NCBI GenBank assembly: GCA_910588325.1
Contig: CAJUPP010000050.1
Location: forward strand, 1 to 28,135
Length of the DNA stretch: 28,135 bases
Direction of reading: 5' to 3'
Source of the DNA: an uncultured Hungatella sp.
GTDB taxonomy: Bacteria > Bacillota > Clostridia > Lachnospirales > Lachnospiraceae
The notes beneath the pieces were generated by a model. It searched no databases, was not told the DNA's origin, and worked only from the letters and a program-made list of their open reading frames with translations. The position numbers and the translations under genes are program-made. Positions 8,329 to 16,717 of this stretch are shown here, piece after piece (the stretch's first letter is position 1; the number at the start of each line of letters is the position of its first letter).

Positions 8329-9243
8329 TCATTTTTCTTTGAAAAACCCTGTTATCTTCAAATTCACCATGGTGACCCCGAATGTCAGTAAAAATAAGAT
8401 CATAGCGCCGGCAGAGGCAATCCCATATCTGGGCGTCTCAAAGCTGAACTGATAAATATACATCAGAATTGTCTGCAGCGTTCCCCCGGGTCTTCCGATC
8501 GGCGTATTCCCCCCGATGATAAAAAGGTCTGTAAATCTGGCCAAGCCGTTGATAATCGACGTAATAAACAAAAATACAAAACACGATGTCATCTGAGGAA
8601 TAGTAATATAAATCCAGCGTTTAAACGCATTGGCCCCGTCCACTTCTGCCGCCTCGTAGATTTCCCCGGGAATCGACTGAAGGCTTGCCAGATTAATCAG
8701 CATGTTGTATCCCAAGGTTGACCACACATTTAAGATGGTGGCGCCAAACCGCGAATAGTGAGAGTCTGTCAGCCATCCGATGCTGACCTTCTGCCCTGTC
8801 AAAAAGGAAAGCGCGTTATTCAAAAGGCCTCCGTTGGCTTTCAACACCACCTGAAAAATCAGCACCACGCTGACTCCTGTAATAATATTGGGGAAATAGA
8901 ACCCTACCCGGAAAAAGCTCTGCAGCTTTCTCCAATGGACGTTATTGATCAATGTAGCCAGGATAAAGCCTATAGGGATGGAAATCAGACTCATGGCAGC
9001 CAGCAATAATGTATTGGCTGTCGATTTCAGGAAGGAGGCATTGCTCATAATGGTCTTATAATTCTGCATGCCTACAAACCGGCTGTCGCCGTATCCCAGA
9101 ACTTCTACATCATGAAAGCTGTATTTGATCGTGGTAAGCATAGGAATGTAAGTCAGGATCAGCAGCGTCAGAATACTGACAATCAGAAACGAATACCAGA
9201 TCATCTGCTTCTTCACCTTTAATTTCAATGTTTGATGTTTCAT
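8329..9243 (-). CDS. Carbohydrate ABC transporter permease (MalF/UgpA-like)
   Basis: This 304-residue membrane protein has hydrophobic segments near 14-36, 78-100, 112-134, 165-190, 218-240 and 275-297. The EAA loop EAAEVDGANAFKRWIYITIP lies at 197-216. It pairs with the downstream MalG-like permease. A GGGAGGAAG site precedes the start, 55 bases after the binding-protein gene. It belongs to the type that moves oligosaccharides or sugar derivatives with a lipoprotein receptor. Confidence 0.94.
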   Translation of the reverse strand: MKHQTLKLKVKKQMIWYSFLIVSILTLLILTYIPMLTTIKYSFHDVEVLGYGDSRFVGMQNYKTIMSNASFLKSTANTLLLAAMSLISIPIGFILATLINNVHWRKLQSFFRVGFYFPNIITGVSVVLIFQVVLKANGGLLNNALSFLTGQKVSIGWLTDSHYSRFGATILNVWSTLGYNMLINLASLQSIPGEIYEAAEVDGANAFKRWIYITIPQMTSCFVFLFITSIINGLARFTDLFIIGGNTPIGRPGGTLQTILMYIYQFSFETPRYGIASAGAMILFLLTFGVTMVNLKITGFFKEK

Positions 9244-9298
9244 TCAATGCTTCCTCCCTGTCTCTCTATGTACTCTTGGGCAACTTACCGTCATTGGT

Positions 9299-10780
9299 TT
9301 ACTGAAGGGTACTCAGGTAATCATCTACATTCTTCTGAACAAATTCCATTGCTGCCTGGGCATCCATATTTCCCTGATACATCTCGTTTAATACCGTAGC
9401 AAGATCGTTCATAAAAGTACCGAAATTTCCACTGTCATAACACTCATTTTCTGAACAGCTGAAACCACCCGGACATGTCTCGATCACGTATTTGATTGCG
9501 TCGGCAAAATCATCATTCATATAATCTCCAAGGGTACTGTTGGCTGCAATATTGGCGGGGATGCTGTACGTCTCCATAATCCACTGCTGAACCACCGGGT
9601 CTGTCGTCATAAATTTCAGAAACTCCCATGCCAGTTCCTTGTTGCTGCTGTTCTTACAGATGGACATGTGCCAATCTCCAAAGTGGCTTGACGTAATGCC
9701 TTTATACGGGCCGTCCTCAATCTGAGGAAGGGCCGCTAACATATACTGATCCTCCAGCCCGTTGGCCTTCAGTGTGTTATACACATTGTACGGGTTCTCA
9801 ACTACTACCATCGCTATATTATGATCCTCCGTATACGCCGCAGCCAGGTCAAGGCCTTCGATATAATCCGGACTGGTATAATTTTTAAATTCCGTCAGAT
9901 AATTTAATACCTCCGCCGTATCGTCACCTATAAAATTCATCTTTGAATTCTTAATAGAGTCCCCCCACTCAAATATCTCATTATTTTTTGCTCTGGAACT
10001 CCAGATATAGTTCTTAAATGCATCTGATGCTTTAATTGGACTGATCCCATAGGTTTCCTTTCCCGTCTTGGGATCGGTTCCCGTAGTAGCCTTTGCCGCT
10101 TCCATAAGATCATCTAAGGTCCATGTTTTATAATCCGGAAGAGGTATCCCGTAATCCTCAAAAATAGTCTTATTGACCACCACCATTACTGGATTCAACG
10201 TTATCGTCACCCCAAACGGAACCACCTCATTCAGTGGCGCCAATTCTGCATTTCTCCGCAGCGTCATCATGGTTACCTGATCCATATAATCCGAGTCTCT
10301 CTTTACATACGGCCCCAGCGGCTCTACTACCGGCCCTAGGGATGCACCATGAATCAGAATATCCACATCTCCGGAAATCGCTGCTGTCTGAAGCGCTGCC
10401 TTCCAGTTGTCCCACGGAATCGGTTCAATCACCAGTTCCACATTGGGATACAGTTCCTCCCACCGGTCAATAACCATCTGATATCCCGGTTTTTTAACAC
10501 CTGTAATCATGTCGATGGTCCCATCCTGGCCTACATCTGCGAATAATCCTGGCCCATACATTTTTAATGTACCGCTGAATTCACTGCCGGCCCCCTGCGT
10601 CTCTTCTGCACCTGTTTCCTTTGTACTTTCCGTGTCAGCAGAGGTTTGCGATGTTGTTTGAGAACTCTGGTCTTTTACAGCGTCTGTGCCAGAACCATTG
10701 GAGCTGCTGCCGCTGCAGCCAGCAAGCCAAGAAGCTGCCAAAACTGCTGCCATCATAAAACAATATCCGCGCTTTTTCAT
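9299..10780 (-). CDS. Extracellular solute-binding lipoprotein of a sugar ABC transporter
   Basis: This 493-residue protein has a basic N terminus, a hydrophobic stretch and the lipobox WLAGC, so C22 would be lipidated and anchored outside the membrane. A Ser/Thr/Gly/Glu-rich linker (about 23-65) precedes a family 1 binding fold. It is somewhat longer than the usual 400-450 residues. It is the first gene of the operon, with GGAGG in front of the ATG, and should deliver the unknown carbohydrate to the two permeases. Ligand identity cannot be read from the sequence. Confidence 0.93.
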   Translation of the reverse strand: MKKRGYCFMMAAVLAASWLAGCSGSSSNGSGTDAVKDQSSQTTSQTSADTESTKETGAEETQGAGSEFSGTLKMYGPGLFADVGQDGTIDMITGVKKPGYQMVIDRWEELYPNVELVIEPIPWDNWKAALQTAAISGDVDILIHGASLGPVVEPLGPYVKRDSDYMDQVTMMTLRRNAELAPLNEVVPFGVTITLNPVMVVVNKTIFEDYGIPLPDYKTWTLDDLMEAAKATTGTDPKTGKETYGISPIKASDAFKNYIWSSRAKNNEIFEWGDSIKNSKMNFIGDDTAEVLNYLTEFKNYTSPDYIEGLDLAAAYTEDHNIAMVVVENPYNVYNTLKANGLEDQYMLAALPQIEDGPYKGITSSHFGDWHMSICKNSSNKELAWEFLKFMTTDPVVQQWIMETYSIPANIAANSTLGDYMNDDFADAIKYVIETCPGGFSCSENECYDSGNFGTFMNDLATVLNEMYQGNMDAQAAMEFVQKNVDDYLSTLQ

Positions 10781-10817
10781 GTTTTTCCTCCGTTTTTACG
10801 TTTATTTTTGTGGCTTT

Positions 10818-10823
10818 ATTATA
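10818..10823 (-). promoter_or_regulatory. Probable -10 box of the glycyl-radical/transport operon
   Basis: A perfect TATAAT lies on the minus strand 38 bases before the binding-protein ATG. The hexamer 17 bases upstream (TGGGAG) is far from TTGACA. A promoter with a strong -10 and poor -35 suggests dependence on an activator, plausibly the divergent CdaR-type regulator. A TTGTCA at 10851-10856 is too far upstream (27 bases) to be its -35 and could belong to an operator. Confidence 0.5.
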
Positions 10824-11004
10824 GTCTCTTTTTTTCGGCTCTCCCATGTTTTGACAACCAAATATCTGATTCTTTTTTTATTTCCAGAGTACAAGATTTA
10901 TTTTTTGTGTTTATACTATAATAGATTACAGAATTGCTTTTTGCATATGGGATGATGATCAGATTAATATTCATTATTAGAGATACAGATTAAGGGATGA
11001 ATCT

Positions 11005-12138
11005 ATGGATACTTTATTAGCCAATAAACTATTTGAATCTATTGCCGGGCTGACGAAATATAATTTGAGTATTATTGACGAATATGGGAAAATTCTTGCC
11101 AGTAAGTCTGCAGAATTAATCGGGATTTTTCATGAGACGGCTTTTCATCTGATAAAAAGCCAGAAAGATATCATCATCATTGACAGAGATGATCCAGAAA
11201 GCGGCATCCGCGAAAGCATATATATGGTACTGTTTGTAAACCAGCACAGAGCAGGGGTGATTGGTGTCTACGGCAATGTGCAGGAAGTGCTTCCCGTTAT
11301 CCGGGTTATGAAACATTCCCTTGAAGTTATGTTGGAATTCGAACTATATAAAAAAAATGTTTCCCGAAAATATACTGCCAAAGAACGGGTTTTGAAAATC
11401 CTGTTCAGTGATGATTTTGAATATTCCGACCTGGAACGAGCCATGAGTGATACTTCTCTGGACAAAAAGATACCCCGGATTCCTGTTCTTATTGAAATTG
11501 AAGATCCATTCCGCCACTCCTTACAGCTCTGCCGTCAGATCGATCAGGGCAACAAATCCTCAAGGCAGGATCTAACTGGTATCACCAACGAAGGAAATGT
11601 TTTCCTTCTCAAATCCATCCATAGTGAAAACAGCATTATTATGGAGGATTACAAATACATCCTGGGAGATTATTTGTCTTGCGCTTTGCAGTATATTCGT
11701 TCTAACGGGCTGAAACACAGCGTCTATGTAGGCCCCATCGAAAATGATATTGTATATTACCGCCAGGCCTTCCTCTACTGCCGATGGATGCAGAATCATA
11801 TCAACCAGCCAGGAAACTACTATTTTTATAACTATGTCGTAAAATATCTTGAAGCAATCGCCTCTCAAAATGAGTTTCATGCTGTATTTTCTTATCTAAA
11901 AAAGGAATTAGGTGAAAAATTTATTGAAAACTATGTAGAAGTTATGGGTGCTCTGGTAAAAAAAGATTATAATCTGGCCAAAGCTAGCAGCTCGCTTCAT
12001 GTGCATAAAAATACCCTGGTATACCGATTGGATAAGATACGCAGCATTTTAAGCATGAATCCTCTCAGCAGCAGCTCGGAACGAGAGTTTATGGAATGTT
12101 TTTATATTTATCTGGCACAGGATTTTCGCATGACTTAG
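11005..12138 (+). CDS. CdaR/PucR-type transcriptional regulator
   Basis: This 377-residue protein has an N-terminal sugar-diacid-recognition-like region (about 1-130, with NLSIIDEYGKILASKS and VIGVYGN elements), a central GGDEF-like or linker part, and a C-terminal PucR-type helix-turn-helix (about 320-352, KKDYNLAKASSSLHVHKNTL and VYRLDKI). CdaR relatives activate sugar-acid or polyol catabolic operons. It is divergent from the transport and glycyl-radical operon across a 224-base region and is the obvious candidate regulator. The start has GGGATGA eight bases upstream, and TATAAT at 10917-10922 may be its -10. The effector may be a sugar acid, but clostridial members have wide ligand use. 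Confidence 0.85.
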   Translation: MDTLLANKLFESIAGLTKYNLSIIDEYGKILASKSAELIGIFHETAFHLIKSQKDIIIIDRDDPESGIRESIYMVLFVNQHRAGVIGVYGNVQEVLPVIRVMKHSLEVMLEFELYKKNVSRKYTAKERVLKILFSDDFEYSDLERAMSDTSLDKKIPRIPVLIEIEDPFRHSLQLCRQIDQGNKSSRQDLTGITNEGNVFLLKSIHSENSIIMEDYKYILGDYLSCALQYIRSNGLKHSVYVGPIENDIVYYRQAFLYCRWMQNHINQPGNYYFYNYVVKYLEAIASQNEFHAVFSYLKKELGEKFIENYVEVMGALVKKDYNLAKASSSLHVHKNTLVYRLDKIRSILSMNPLSSSSEREFMECFYIYLAQDFRMT

Positions 12139-12220
12139 TCTCATATAATTCTATTGTCATTCTTCGTTCTCTTACAGCAATGGGGCGGATAATCTCCATT
12201 TAATACCGTTAACATATCCG

Positions 12221-12257
12221 AGTACAGACGGCAGCCGGAGAAAGGCCGGCCTGTACT
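12221..12257. repeat. Inverted repeat downstream of the regulator
   Basis: AGTACAG (12221-12227) pairs with CTGTACT (12251-12257), and GCCGG (12234-12238) pairs with CCGGC (12246-12250), with a six-base bulge on one side. No T-run follows on either strand, so it is not a simple terminator. It lies in a 160-base stretch that also has an open minus-strand frame ending at 12172, with no recognisable domain. Confidence 0.4.
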
Positions 12258-12298
12258 TATGAAGCAGCGTCCGAATACACTGCGCTGATAATAGGAAT

Positions 12299-12340
12299 AA
12301 AAAAATGCTCCCCCTTAAACGTATCATGAAGGAGCATTTT
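12299..12340 (-). terminator. Rho-independent terminator of the oxidoreductase operon
   Basis: AAAATGCTCC (12302-12311) and GGAGCATTTT (12331-12340) form a perfect 10-bp stem. On the minus strand the stem is followed by seven T (12305-12299), ten bases after the stop of the last oxidoreductase gene. On the plus strand it is followed by a T-rich tract too, so it may also stop readthrough from the CdaR-type gene. Confidence 0.88.
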
Positions 12341-12349
12341 CTTCTTCTC

Positions 12350-13351
12350 TTATACTTCAACTACTTTCCCGCTGCGTCCGGACTCCTGAATCGCATCGAT
12401 CAGCCGAATGCTCATCAGAGAATCCTTCACATGGAGATAGTCCTGACTTCCGGTTTCGACGGCACGATAAAACCTGTCTATCATCTTCCCGTGGCTGGCT
12501 CCATAATAGAACTTGCTTCCCGGCATCTTGGCATCCTCTGCCAGACGCTCTTTCGTTCCGTCCGGCATGAGACGATACAGCACGTTGTCAATGATGGCAA
12601 ACTCCGCCTCTTCCATCTGTACGGAGATCTGAACGCTGTCATTCTTATAGTTGGCGTTTGTGGCCTCAAACAGACCTTGGGCTCCATTGGCAAAATTCAG
12701 ACGGGCGCTGACCGTATCCTCCACCTCAATACCATAGTCCAGAAGCTGGCTTACAGATGCCTTCACGCTGGTGATGGTTCCGCACAGGAAGTACAGCAGG
12801 TCCAGGGTATGAACGGACTGGTTAATCATGCATCCGCCGCCTGCGGTCGCCCATTTTCCTCTCCATGGCTTGATATCATAGTATTCTCTGGTTCTGGCCC
12901 ACAGCACCGTGCCTTTGGCTCCCTTTACCTCTCCGTACTTTTTGCTGTCAATCAGTTCCTTCAGCATTTCCACAGACTCATTGGCCCGGTTCTGCAGACA
13001 GATTCCCATATGAATCTCCGGGTGAGCGGCTTCAAACTCCACAAATCTTCTTCCTTCTTCCGCGTTCAATGCCATCGGCTTCTCGCAGAACACATGAACC
13101 CCCATGGAGCCAATCTCTTCCGAAACCGGTACATGAAGATAATGGGGAAGGCAGATATGAGCCACATCCGGCTTCTCTTTCTGAATCATCTCTTTGTAAT
13201 CTGTGTAAAACGGTACTCCCTCCGGAGCCTGGCTCCTCGTGTTCTCATCAATGTCACACACTGCCGCCAGCTGGATCCCGGGATTTTTCTGGATACCGGC
13301 AATATGAATCCCTGAAATGTCACCTAAACCGATAACTACTGCCTTTTTCAT
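12350..13351 (-). CDS. Gfo/Idh/MocA family oxidoreductase
   Basis: This 333-residue NAD(P)-dependent sugar or cyclitol dehydrogenase has a Rossmann motif IGLGDISG (7-14), the EKP motif with K91 (E90-K91-P92), and the active-site segment INQSVHTLD with N177, H181 and D184. The longer frame upstream is not used: the ATG at 13349-13351 has a GGGAGG site in front and begins the conserved MKKAVVIG. The gene is last in the locus, before a strong terminator. With the other oxidoreductase it may form an oxidation/reduction pair, one making a 3-keto-sugar and the other reducing the freed keto-sugar. That role is an inference from context. Confidence 0.88.
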   Translation of the reverse strand: MKKAVVIGLGDISGIHIAGIQKNPGIQLAAVCDIDENTRSQAPEGVPFYTDYKEMIQKEKPDVAHICLPHYLHVPVSEEIGSMGVHVFCEKPMALNAEEGRRFVEFEAAHPEIHMGICLQNRANESVEMLKELIDSKKYGEVKGAKGTVLWARTREYYDIKPWRGKWATAGGGCMINQSVHTLDLLYFLCGTITSVKASVSQLLDYGIEVEDTVSARLNFANGAQGLFEATNANYKNDSVQISVQMEEAEFAIIDNVLYRLMPDGTKERLAEDAKMPGSKFYYGASHGKMIDRFYRAVETGSQDYLHVKDSLMSIRLIDAIQESGRSGKVVEV

Positions 13352-13463
13352 GGTCAATTCCTCCCCATCTTCTTTGGCGCTACCGGAATTTATTGCGTAT
13401 ATTTTCGAAGAACACAAAGAAATTCCGCTAATACGTCTTTTCGTCATCTTTTTATTTAATTTT

Positions 13464-13501
13464 AGGCGGCCTGTAACTGAATTTCTCAGCATTGGCCGCC
13501 T
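13464..13501. repeat. Stable hairpin between the two oxidoreductase genes
   Basis: AGGCGGCC (13464-13471) pairs perfectly with GGCCGCCT (13494-13501). The 22-base loop contains a second small stem, CTGA/TCAG. The T-rich tract follows on the plus strand only. On the coding minus strand the stem is followed by an A-rich tract, so it may stabilise or process the mRNA rather than terminate it. Confidence 0.55.
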
Positions 13502-13535
13502 TTTATTTTATCACATTTTTTTACTTATGGGTAGA

Positions 13536-14729
13536 CTATCTGGTGGGGAATTTGCCTTCTGCAGCAATTCTCTTGTTCAGTTCAGCCAGATACAGGTCCT
13601 CATCTACCGGATTCTCCACTTCCTTGCCTAACCATGCGGAAAGAAGAGTGGCATTAGCCAGGTTTACACCGTTGATGCCGTCAGAGCCGGGAGCCAGAAG
13701 GGGAGTTCCTTCCAGAATGTGCATAGCAAAGTCTTCCATAACCGTGGTATGCTGATAGCCCCAGCCGTCTGTATTCTCAAAGGTCTCTGTCGTGTACATA
13801 CCGCCGCCTGCAGAATTGCCGCTGGTCAGCTTGGATACTTCCATCATGCTCATGGTGGCGTTCATCTCGTCCTCGCTCTTATTTAAGCGGTAAACGGTAG
13901 CGGTCTTGCTGTCATCCACTACGATCTTGCCGTTGTCCAGGTCGATCTCCAGACGGTCTGTTCCGTTGGGATCATGGGTGCAGGTAACGAAGCTTCCCGT
14001 AGCGCCGTTGGGATACTCGGTTACGATGGTAACGTCGTTCTCAACAATGATGTCTCTGTGGGATCCGTAGATACATTTTGCATATACTTTATTGGGAATA
14101 CCGCAGATCCACTGCCACAAGTCTAACTGGTGAGGAGCCTGGTTTACCAGAACACCGCCGCCTTCGCCGCCCCAGGTTGCACGCCAGTCGCTCTGGCGGT
14201 AGTAGCTGTCCGGACGCCACCAGGAATTGATGATCCAGCTGGAACGACGGATCTGTCCCAGTTCACCAGATGCCACCAGCTCTTTTACCTTCTGATACAG
14301 CTTATTGGTTCTCTGGTTGAACATGATGCCGAAAGCCACATCCGGATGGGCTGCCGCACACTCGTTCATCTCACGTACTGCCTTGGCATAAACGCCGGCA
14401 GGCTTTTCTACCAGAACATTCATTCCATGCTCCAGGCAGTAGATGGCAATCTCTGTATGGAGATAATGAGGAACCGTGGTAATCACTGCATCTACATTGC
14501 CGGAATTAACCATATCCTTCCAGTCTGTATAGAACGGAATCTCAGGATATTTTTCCTTGCACATAGCCTCTTTGGCCGGATCCGTATCGCACAGCGCGCC
14601 TAATGCACAGTGGGGTGGACACGGCGGAACCGGCATTCCTGCAAAGCCGCCTTTTCCTGTCAGAAATCCTGCATAAGCACCGCCCTGCGCTCCGATGCCG
14701 ATAAGTCCAAAACGAATTTTCTTGTCCAT
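13536..14729 (-). CDS. Gfo/Idh/MocA family oxidoreductase
   Basis: This 397-residue protein has the N-terminal NAD(P)-binding motif GLIGIGAQGG (8-17), EKP at 108-110 with K109, and the active-site segment LVNQAPHQLDL with N196, H200 and D203. It is longer than the neighbouring paralogue because of a proline/cysteine-rich insert after the first helix (about 30-42, MPVPPCPPHCALG) and extra C-terminal strands. It lies 45 bases after the second TIM-barrel gene, with AGAGGAAA before the ATG. The likely reaction is oxidation of a sugar hydroxyl, or the reverse. The exact substrate cannot be read. Confidence 0.9.
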   Translation of the reverse strand: MDKKIRFGLIGIGAQGGAYAGFLTGKGGFAGMPVPPCPPHCALGALCDTDPAKEAMCKEKYPEIPFYTDWKDMVNSGNVDAVITTVPHYLHTEIAIYCLEHGMNVLVEKPAGVYAKAVREMNECAAAHPDVAFGIMFNQRTNKLYQKVKELVASGELGQIRRSSWIINSWWRPDSYYRQSDWRATWGGEGGGVLVNQAPHQLDLWQWICGIPNKVYAKCIYGSHRDIIVENDVTIVTEYPNGATGSFVTCTHDPNGTDRLEIDLDNGKIVVDDSKTATVYRLNKSEDEMNATMSMMEVSKLTSGNSAGGGMYTTETFENTDGWGYQHTTVMEDFAMHILEGTPLLAPGSDGINGVNLANATLLSAWLGKEVENPVDEDLYLAELNKRIAAEGKFPTR

Positions 14730-14774
14730 AATGTCATTTCCTCTTTTCTTAAATATGATAATGATAACTTTCTC

Positions 14775-15650
14775 CTAAATTGAATCTAAAATTCCCTGCA
14801 ATGCACGGTACTGCATAGTATATCCCTCTGCTCCGTCCTTTGCCTTATTCTCTTTTATAATATTCTCCGCCGCCGTGGTCTCCAGAGATGCCAGCGCATC
14901 AAACAGTACCAGATGGGGCTCCAATGTCAGGAAGCCTTCGTATCCTTCCTCATTGATCGCCTGGCTTAAGATCTCTTTAATCTTTCCTTCCCCGGTGCCG
15001 CAGACCACGTTCTCCTTGTCTGTGGAGACCGCGTCTTTAATATGAATATATGCCACAGAGTTTTTCAGCAGTTCCCAGCAGTCTTTCGTATCCTGGCCGC
15101 ACTGTACGAAGTTGGCAAAATCAAAGGCACTCTTAAAGCAAGCCTCTCCCAAAGTGTCCATCAGGTCCTTGCACCGCGATCCGATATCGCCGTAGATATC
15201 TTTTTCGTTCTCATGAATCAAAACCACCTGATATTTCCTGGCAATCTCAATAAACTTCTTCAGCTTCCCAATAACTTCTTCTCTGTAGTCTTCCGGCTTT
15301 TCTCCTTCAGGCATATAGAAACTGAACATACGGATATATTTGCAGTTCAGAACCTTGCAGATCTGACAAAGCGTGTCCAGCTGTATAAGCTGTTTTGCAA
15401 AGCCTTCCTCATCCCGGATACCCACTTTGCCGATGGGTGAACCCAGGGAAGACACCTTCACCCCAGCCTGCTCCAGCTTGGGAAGCAATGTCTCCTTCAC
15501 TTCCTCCGCCGTATAATCAGCGATACCTTTCCCATCTGCCGACCTTAAGGAAATGTAATGCATTCCCAAACCGGTAACCGTCTCCAGCTGCTTACTAAAA
15601 TCAGAGCTGATCTCATCTGCAAAACCGGAAATCATGATATTCTCTTTCAT
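14775..15650 (-). CDS. Sugar phosphate isomerase/epimerase-like TIM barrel (AP endonuclease 2 fold)
   Basis: This 291-residue protein of the xylose-isomerase-like superfamily has metal ligands that can be placed at E147 (HENE), D177 (FDFANF), H203 (HIKD) and E244 (LEPH). The start is set at 15650, where ATG follows a GGAGG. The frame is open far upstream of this but overlaps the preceding gene and shows no family similarity there. Relatives catalyse isomerisation, epimerisation or, in keto-glycoside pathways, elimination and hydration. It is between the other TIM barrel and the oxidoreductase pair, in one transcription unit. Confidence 0.87.
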   Translation of the reverse strand: MKENIMISGFADEISSDFSKQLETVTGLGMHYISLRSADGKGIADYTAEEVKETLLPKLEQAGVKVSSLGSPIGKVGIRDEEGFAKQLIQLDTLCQICKVLNCKYIRMFSFYMPEGEKPEDYREEVIGKLKKFIEIARKYQVVLIHENEKDIYGDIGSRCKDLMDTLGEACFKSAFDFANFVQCGQDTKDCWELLKNSVAYIHIKDAVSTDKENVVCGTGEGKIKEILSQAINEEGYEGFLTLEPHLVLFDALASLETTAAENIIKENKAKDGAEGYTMQYRALQGILDSI

Positions 15651-15711
15651 GGCCGCAACCTCCATAACCTTTTCAACAGTACTCTTCCAAATGTCAGGAC
15701 ATACACTGCTT

Positions 15712-16575
15712 TTACAGCTTAAACCAGTCCTCATAACCCAAAGCGAACAGGTTGTCCCTGCTGATCTTAAGGCTCTCGAACGGGTCTCGTCCATAGGTAT
15801 CATCCTGCTCGATAAGGAAGTACTCGCTTCCGCCTGCCAGGCCGGCCTCAATGCACTCTTTAATAGGCAGGCTGCCCTCGCCCACTTCCGCAAACTGTAC
15901 ATTATTGGTGAAAGACTGCATAAATGTCTTGGGATCAAATTTGCCTTCCGGAAGCTTCACTTCGCTGATGCGGTAGTCCTTCAGATGCAGAAGACGGATG
16001 CGTCCCGCATATTTCTTCACAAATTCTACAGGGTTCTCGCCGCCTCTCTGGATCCAGTGGATATCCAGCTCGAATCCCATATGCTTTGTGTTGTCTTTTA
16101 TAATATCCAGCAGATACTGTCCGTCGTATTTTACGAATTCCACATGATGGTTGTGATAATACAGATCGATTCCATGCTCTTTCAGTCTCTCAGCATACCC
16201 ATCTGCTTTTTTCACAAACTCCAGAGCCTTTTCCCGGCTGCCCATGCAGGTCATGGGAAGCATGCCGATTCTTAAAAGGTCACAGTCCAGTTCCTTGCAG
16301 TCCGCTACAATCTTGTCAAAATCAGTAGACAGATACTCTCCCGGCATTCCCGGAATCATGGGCTCTACGGCAGCGCTGCAGGCAGCAATCTTGATTCCGA
16401 ATTCCTGACATGCCTTTTTCATGCCGGCCACATTCTCAGGAGTCATGGGAATCTGACTGACCTCCACACAATGATATCCCAGTTCCGCACACGCCTTCAA
16501 TGTTCCGTAAGCACCCAGTTCGTCAATTTTACTCTTAATGGTACTCATCTGGATACCGATCAATCCTTTTTTCAT
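15712..16575 (-). CDS. Sugar phosphate isomerase/epimerase-like TIM barrel
   Basis: This 287-residue protein is of the same superfamily but a different subgroup from its downstream neighbour. YHNHHVEF (140-147), DIHW (171-174), HLKDY (197-201), EVGEG (230-234) and EQDD (256-259) mark the metal and substrate pocket. The start is taken at 16575, after an AAGGAGA site, rather than the ATG twelve codons upstream. It is the first enzyme gene after the AraC regulator and starts the likely catabolic transcription unit. Members of this subgroup often sit next to Gfo/Idh/MocA oxidoreductases, as here. Confidence 0.87.
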   Translation of the reverse strand: MKKGLIGIQMSTIKSKIDELGAYGTLKACAELGYHCVEVSQIPMTPENVAGMKKACQEFGIKIAACSAAVEPMIPGMPGEYLSTDFDKIVADCKELDCDLLRIGMLPMTCMGSREKALEFVKKADGYAERLKEHGIDLYYHNHHVEFVKYDGQYLLDIIKDNTKHMGFELDIHWIQRGGENPVEFVKKYAGRIRLLHLKDYRISEVKLPEGKFDPKTFMQSFTNNVQFAEVGEGSLPIKECIEAGLAGGSEYFLIEQDDTYGRDPFESLKISRDNLFALGYEDWFKL

Positions 16576-16717
16576 CGTTATCGTCTCCTTTTCTTTTTGG
16601 CTGGCTGACAAAAGATCCGGACAGACAGCTTTTTATAACATCATCATAGCACGAGCCGCCAAATATCATGAGTATAATTTTTTGTAAAACTGGTAAAAAC
16701 ATGGAAAAATATCTATT

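Noticed and set aside
342..12138. Bacterial microcompartment locus around the glycyl-radical enzyme
   Set aside because: No shell protein, aldehyde dehydrogenase or phosphotransacylase gene is present, and the enzymes have no visible encapsulation extension.
12305..13315. 336-codon open frame on the plus strand
   Set aside because: It lies antisense to the clear Gfo/Idh/MocA gene, begins inside the terminator hairpin, and shows no domain.
13352..13492. N-terminal extension of the second oxidoreductase
   Set aside because: No ribosome binding site and unrelated sequence before the conserved Rossmann start at 13351, which has a GGGAGG site.
15651..15938. N-terminal extension of the second TIM-barrel protein
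   Set aside because: The extension overlaps the end of the preceding gene and lacks similarity; the ATG at 15650 has a good GGAGG site and starts the conserved fold.
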